Shown here: piece after piece, positions 60,232 to 64,000 of the stretch
Numbering within the stretch: position 1 is the first letter of the stretch
How the letters are laid out: every line of letters begins with the position of its first letter
DNA from: Falsiruegeria mediterranea M17
Lineage (GTDB): Bacteria; Pseudomonadota; Alphaproteobacteria; Rhodobacterales; Rhodobacteraceae
Reading direction: 5' to 3'
Length of the DNA stretch: 64,000 nucleotides
Assembly (NCBI RefSeq): GCF_900302455.1
Contig: NZ_ONZG01000009.1
Coordinates: 1-64,000 of the forward strand
Notes under the pieces: generated by a model
Told to the model about the DNA's origin: nothing
Seen by the model: only the letters and a program-made list of their open reading frames with translations
Databases searched by the model: none
Position numbers and translations under genes: made by a program

Positions 60232-60876
60232 ATGAACGCCCGCTCGACCGAACAGACCGCTTCCGCCCACGACCGAGTGTATCGCATATTGCGAACCCGG
60301 ATCATGCACGGAGAGATTGGACCGGGGCAGGCGATGACCCTTCGTGGCATCGGAACTGAGTTCGAGGTGTCGATGACGCCCGCACGAGAGGCCGTGCGCC
60401 GACTGGTGGCTGAGGGTGCATTGTTTTTGTCGGCCTCAGGTAGGGTGTCGACGCCGGAACTGACCAATGATCGGATTGAAGAGCTGGCGGCCTTGCGCGC
60501 CTTGCTTGAGGTTGAGCTGGCCAGTCGCGCCCTGCCTCGTGCCCATATTGCGTTGATCGACCGACTGCAGACCATCAACATGAACGTCGCGGAGATGGTC
60601 ACCAAGCGAGACGCGGTGGGATACATTCGCGCGAACTTGGAATTTCACCGTACGCTCTATTTGCGGGCGCAAGCTCCGGCGATGTTGGCCATGGCCGAAA
60701 CCGTTTGGCTGCAGCTGGGGCCAACGATGCGCGCGCTTTATGGTCGATTGCGCCGGACAGATCCGCCACAGGGTCACAAGCTGATCATTGCTGCGCTCAA
60801 GGCCGGCGATGAACCGGGGCTGCGCCTGGCCGTGCGCTCGGACGTGACGCAAGGCTTGCGTTTGCTGGTGACATGA
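60232..60876 (+). CDS. GntR family transcriptional regulator (FCD type)
   Basis: About 214 residues. The winged helix is RVYRILRTRIMHGEIGPGQA, then IGTEFEVSMTPAREAVRRLV and the wing, followed by an FCD helical ligand domain (ALRALLEVELASRA, NLEFHRTLYLRA with metal-binding D/H positions). ATG 60232 has GGGG six bases upstream; ATGs at 60229 and 60220 are alternatives. It precedes and probably controls the NMT1-type ABC importer. Confidence 0.87.
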   Translation: MNARSTEQTASAHDRVYRILRTRIMHGEIGPGQAMTLRGIGTEFEVSMTPAREAVRRLVAEGALFLSASGRVSTPELTNDRIEELAALRALLEVELASRALPRAHIALIDRLQTINMNVAEMVTKRDAVGYIRANLEFHRTLYLRAQAPAMLAMAETVWLQLGPTMRALYGRLRRTDPPQGHKLIIAALKAGDEPGLRLAVRSDVTQGLRLLVT

Positions 60877-60949
60877 GACGCGTTTGCGGGATTGCGCCCA
60901 GATTTCATAAAGTCTTAAAGTGAGACGGAATTTTTAGGGGAGAGTGATC

Positions 60950-61963
60950 ATGACCAATTTTTCACGCCGTGGAGCCATGGGCCTTTTGGGTGGCGCCGCC
61001 ACCTTGCCGATGCTGGGCACACCGGCACTGGCCAACACCAAGATGACCGTTGGCGCGCTGCGTTTCACCAGCCACGCGGCGTCTTTTGTGGCCTTCGAGC
61101 GCGGCTATTTCGCGGATGAAGGGCTGGATGTCGAGTTCAAGTTCTTTCAGGCGGCTCAGCCTATGGCGGTCGCAATTGCCTCGGGCGATGCAGATTACGC
61201 CGTGACCGCGATCTCGGGCGGATTGGTCAGCCTTGCTGAAAAGGGCGCGGCCAAGGTGATCGGCGGCGCGCTGAGCGAGGAAAAGGGCATCGACGGGCAA
61301 AAGATCCTGGCGTCCAATGCGGCCTATGAGGCTGGCCTGACCAGCCCGGCAGCTTTGGGTGGCAAGAACTATGCCGTCACTCAGGCGGGATCATCCTTCC
61401 ACTACATGGGGTCCAAGATTTCCGCCGCCGAAGGTGTTTCCGTCAAATTCAAACCGCTGCAAAAGGTGGGTGCCATCATCGGCGCGATGAAATCGGGGCA
61501 GGTCGACGCCTGGTCGATCGTGCCGCATATCGCCAAGGGGCTGGCTGGAGCCGGTGCGGTCAAGATCATCGGTAACGTGGCCGACTACATCCCGAACTAT
61601 CAGGTCACCACGGTCTTTACCTCGGCCAACAACGCTGAAAACGAGCGCGGCCAGACCGAGGGCTTCTTGCGGGCGTTTTCGCGCGGCGCGGATGATTTCA
61701 ACGCCGCTTTGGTTGACAAAACGGCGGGGGATCAGGCCGCGACAGATATGGTCAAGCTGATCCACAAATACGTTTATGCGGATCGCCCGTTCGAAAAGGC
61801 GGAGAAGTCCATTCGCAACGGGGCGATGCGGATCAATCAGAACGCAGGCCTGAACATGTCGAGCGTGCAGGACCAGTTGGATTGGTTCAAATCTGAAGGT
61901 CTCATCAAGGACAGCATCACTTCGGAAACGCTGGTCGATTCATCCTACGCGCCGACCATCTGA
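60950..61963 (+). CDS. ABC transporter substrate-binding protein, NMT1/SsuA-like, Tat-exported
   Basis: 337 residues. The N-terminus has a twin-arginine signal, FSRRGAMGLLGGAATLPMLG, cleaved near TPALA-NT. The body has the NMT1/THI5-like fold: FVAFERGYFADEGLDVEFKF, AIASGDADYAVTAISGG, LQKVGAIIGAMKSGQVDAWS. This group binds sulfonates, nitrate, thiamine precursors or aromatic acids. AGGGGAGAG precedes the ATG. Followed 7 bp later by the ATPase gene. Confidence 0.88.
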   Translation: MTNFSRRGAMGLLGGAATLPMLGTPALANTKMTVGALRFTSHAASFVAFERGYFADEGLDVEFKFFQAAQPMAVAIASGDADYAVTAISGGLVSLAEKGAAKVIGGALSEEKGIDGQKILASNAAYEAGLTSPAALGGKNYAVTQAGSSFHYMGSKISAAEGVSVKFKPLQKVGAIIGAMKSGQVDAWSIVPHIAKGLAGAGAVKIIGNVADYIPNYQVTTVFTSANNAENERGQTEGFLRAFSRGADDFNAALVDKTAGDQAATDMVKLIHKYVYADRPFEKAEKSIRNGAMRINQNAGLNMSSVQDQLDWFKSEGLIKDSITSETLVDSSYAPTI

Positions 61964-61970
61964 CGCAAAA

Positions 61971-62738
61971 ATGGACCTGACCCTGGATCAACTGACGCAC
62001 CGCTATGGCGACATGCTGGTGCTGGATGACGTGTCGTTGCGCATTCCTGCGGGCGAGATCCTGTGCGTGATCGGCCCGTCCGGATGCGGCAAATCCACTT
62101 TGCTGCGGATGCTCGGCGGGTTGGAGCAGCCGGACCAGGGGCAGGTTTTGCAAGGGGGAGAGGCGCCCGAGGGGTGCCTCAACCCGTTGACCTTCGTGTT
62201 TCAGGACTTTGCGCTGCTGCCGTGGCGAACGGTGGCGGGAAACATCTCGCTCGTGCTCGAGGATCATGGCTTGCCCAAAGCTCAGGTCGATCAGATCATC
62301 GACAGCGTTCTGGCCCGCACCAAGCTGAGCGATTTTCGCGACGCACTGCCCCGGCAACTGTCGGGCGGGATGAAACAGCGGGTTGCGATTGCGCGCGCTT
62401 TGGCCGTCAACCCGGCGGTGATGCTGCTGGATGAGCCGCTGTCGGCACTTGATGCGCAGACGCGTGAGTTGCTGATGGAGGATCTGGTGAGTCTTTGGGC
62501 CCGCCAACCGTTTACGGCCGTCTACGTGACCCACAATCTTTCTGAGGCGGTGCGCCTTGGCCACCAGATCGCGGTTCTGTCCCGGCGCCCTGGCCGCATT
62601 CGCGAGGTGATCCGGATTGACGTGCCACTGTCCGAGCGCACGCCGGGCCTGCCTGAGTTGGGCGCGCTGCAAACGCGCCTGTGGCATCTGATGCGGGACG
62701 AGGCTTTGGCCGCGGATCAGGAGTTGGTGCATGGCTGA
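61971..62738 (+). CDS. ABC transporter ATP-binding protein (SsuB/TauB-like)
   Basis: 255 residues. Walker [10 protein letters not shown] (35-43), Q-loop [13 protein letters not shown] (the LLPW of SsuB/TauB), signature [14 protein letters not shown], Walker [13 protein letters not shown]-loop YVTHNLSEA. All catalytic elements are canonical. It overlaps the permease gene by 8 bp. Confidence 0.92.
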   Translation: MDLTLDQLTHRYGDMLVLDDVSLRIPAGEILCVIGPSGCGKSTLLRMLGGLEQPDQGQVLQGGEAPEGCLNPLTFVFQDFALLPWRTVAGNISLVLEDHGLPKAQVDQIIDSVLARTKLSDFRDALPRQLSGGMKQRVAIARALAVNPAVMLLDEPLSALDAQTRELLMEDLVSLWARQPFTAVYVTHNLSEAVRLGHQIAVLSRRPGRIREVIRIDVPLSERTPGLPELGALQTRLWHLMRDEALAADQELVHG

Positions 62739-63519
62739 GCAGAGCGTCCCCTTTCGTGGCGGCGGCTTTCGCCCGCAAACCAAACGCGGCGTGGGCGTGG
62801 TGGTTTTCGTTGTTCTGCTGCTCTTTGTCGAATGGGGCACGCGGGAGGGGTGGATTTCGAACCTGACCCTGCCGCGCCCGTCGGATGTTGGTGCAACGCT
62901 TCTGGATTTGGCTCAATCTGGCGTGCTCTGGACGCATCTGGGGCCGTCGCTGACCCGGTTGATCGTGGGGTCTCTGCTGGGCGTCTCGGCAGGTATCGGC
63001 ATCGGCGTGCTGATCGGGTTGTTTTCCTATGTCCGCGCCGGGTTGGTGCCGGTTGTGGCCGCGATTTTCCCGATCCCCAAGATCGCTCTGTTACCGCTCT
63101 TTGTGATCTGGTTCGGTATTGATGAGGGATCAAAATATGCACTCATCGCATTGGGAACATTCACCCCCACAATTGTCGCCACCTACGGCGCAGTCGACAA
63201 CGTGGACCGCGGGTTGATCCGCATGGGGCAGAGCTTTGGTCTCAGTTGGTTGTCGATCGTGCGTAAAATCGTCCTGCCGGGTGCGTTGCCCGGAATTCTG
63301 TCCGGCCTCCGAGTAAGCCTGGCCATCGGGATTATCCTGCTGGTCGCGGCCGAGATGTTAGGGGCTGAATATGGGGTAGGGGCTTACATCCTGCAGGCTG
63401 GATCACTCTATGATCTTGAGCGGCTTTTTGCCGGTGTGGTCATTCTGTCGGCCTTGGGGGTCCTTACCAGCTGGATCATCGGGAAATTCGAGAAACGCCT
63501 GCTGGCTTGGCGCGCCTGA
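62731..63519 (+). CDS. ABC transporter permease (SsuC/TauC-like)
   Basis: 262 residues, six helices: VGVVVFVVLLLFVEWGTREG first, LTRLIVGSLLGVSAGIGIGV, PIPKIALLPLFVIWFGIDEG (family motif) and EAA loop 'LIRMGQSFGLSWLSIVRKIV' with LPGALPGILSGLR. Forms the channel of the importer with the upstream ATPase and binding protein. Confidence 0.92.
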   Translation: MAEQSVPFRGGGFRPQTKRGVGVVVFVVLLLFVEWGTREGWISNLTLPRPSDVGATLLDLAQSGVLWTHLGPSLTRLIVGSLLGVSAGIGIGVLIGLFSYVRAGLVPVVAAIFPIPKIALLPLFVIWFGIDEGSKYALIALGTFTPTIVATYGAVDNVDRGLIRMGQSFGLSWLSIVRKIVLPGALPGILSGLRVSLAIGIILLVAAEMLGAEYGVGAYILQAGSLYDLERLFAGVVILSALGVLTSWIIGKFEKRLLAWRA

Positions 63520-63560
63520 TCGCGGTATCCTGCCTGCAAAACAATGAGCAGGTATTTGTC

Positions 63561-64000
63561 ATGATGGATCGCAGGTTTTTCTCGCTTGGTGTCGGGGCTT
63601 TGGTGTTGTCGGCCTGTGGGTCGAACAACGTGGCGGCACCCGCTGCCAAGCCCCGGGTGCAATCGGTGCCGAACGCAGGCTGGGACGCCTGGGTTGACGG
63701 GTTCAAGGCACGAGCCTCGGGGCAGGGGATTTCCCAGTCCACCATCAACACCGCCTTTCGCGGGGCGGGCTATCTGCCCATCGTGATCGAGCGCGATCGC
63801 AACCAGACCGAATTCAAACGCACGCTTGAGGATTACCTCGCCATTGCTGCTTCGGACGAGCGGATCGCGACCGGCAAGCAGATGCTTGGGCGTTACAGTT
63901 CGTTGTTGTCCCAGTTGGAGGCACGCTATGGCGTGCCGCCGCAGATCGTGTTGGCGATCTGGGGGCTGGAGAGCCGTTACGGCGCGCGCCGCGGGGATAT
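63561..64000 (+). CDS. Lytic murein transglycosylase (MltB-like), N-terminal part
   Basis: The first 146 codons; the gene runs out of the window. A lipoprotein-like signal FFSLGVGALVLSAC is followed by NAGWDAWVDGFKARASGQGI, FKRTLEDYLAIAASDERIAT-GK, and PPQIVLAIWGLESRYG with the catalytic Glu of SLT_2/MltB enzymes. It cleaves peptidoglycan glycan strands. A second ATG at 63564 is an equal candidate start. Confidence 0.88.
   Translation, partial: MMDRRFFSLGVGALVLSACGSNNVAAPAAKPRVQSVPNAGWDAWVDGFKARASGQGISQSTINTAFRGAGYLPIVIERDRNQTEFKRTLEDYLAIAASDERIATGKQMLGRYSSLLSQLEARYGVPPQIVLAIWGLESRYGARRGD

Overview
The window reads as chromosomal DNA of an alphaproteobacterium of the Rhodobacteraceae (Roseobacter group). 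The grounds are high GC, many short overlapping operons, and a large set of ABC, TRAP and ECF importers. Several gene types are typical of that group: an FYDLN-acid protein, a GlpSTPQUV-type glycerol importer, MttB-like and dimethylglycine-dehydrogenase-like proteins, and RTX proteins. Species cannot be fixed by eye.

Layout. 1-11 kb is mostly housekeeping on the minus strand: a SixA phosphatase, a 4Fe-4S protein, a sterol-desaturase-like oxygenase, argB, a PepSY membrane protein, and the chain yidC-MOSC-engB-DUF2946 with 4-bp overlaps. A GGDEF/EAL protein, ttcA and yidD follow. 11-19 kb holds a low-GC pentapeptide-repeat membrane protein, a MATE pump, rpmH-rnpA, a TVP38/disulfide-oxidoreductase pair, a histidine kinase and tRNA-Arg. 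19-25.4 kb looks accessory: a decayed IS5-type element carrying palindromic insertions, a large RTX protein, and a BlaI repressor/M56 peptidase pair.

25.4-31.5 kb is a glycerol-type ABC importer whose two ATPases have complementary defects. 31.7-35.4 kb is an ECF cobalt/nickel importer with NikK/NikL-like parts behind a cobalamin riboswitch. 36-43 kb is an ABC importer (PotABCD type) followed by an enoyl-CoA-hydratase-like protein and an acyl-CoA ligase, with a divergent TetR regulator. 43-50 kb has a cupin, an amine-oxidase-like flavoprotein, a SnoaL-like protein, UspA and TRAP dctPQM with a divergent LysR regulator. 50-57.5 kb has gap behind a LacI-type operator, a divergent pdxJ, an overlapping pair joining an MttB-family methyltransferase to an FAD/GcvT fusion, and a START-like/racemase pair. 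57.5-64 kb holds a lipoprotein, a broken Cys-rich secreted protein, tRNA-Ala, an FYDLN-acid protein, a YgjP-type metallopeptidase, and a GntR regulator with an NMT1-type ABC importer. A lytic transglycosylase runs off the end.

Taken together the window describes a scavenger of methylated, aminated and polyol compounds. The most interesting places are the MttB plus FAD/GcvT pair, the asymmetric glycerol ATPases, the riboswitch-controlled metal importer, and the palindrome-invaded transposase. No CRISPR array or complete prophage was seen.
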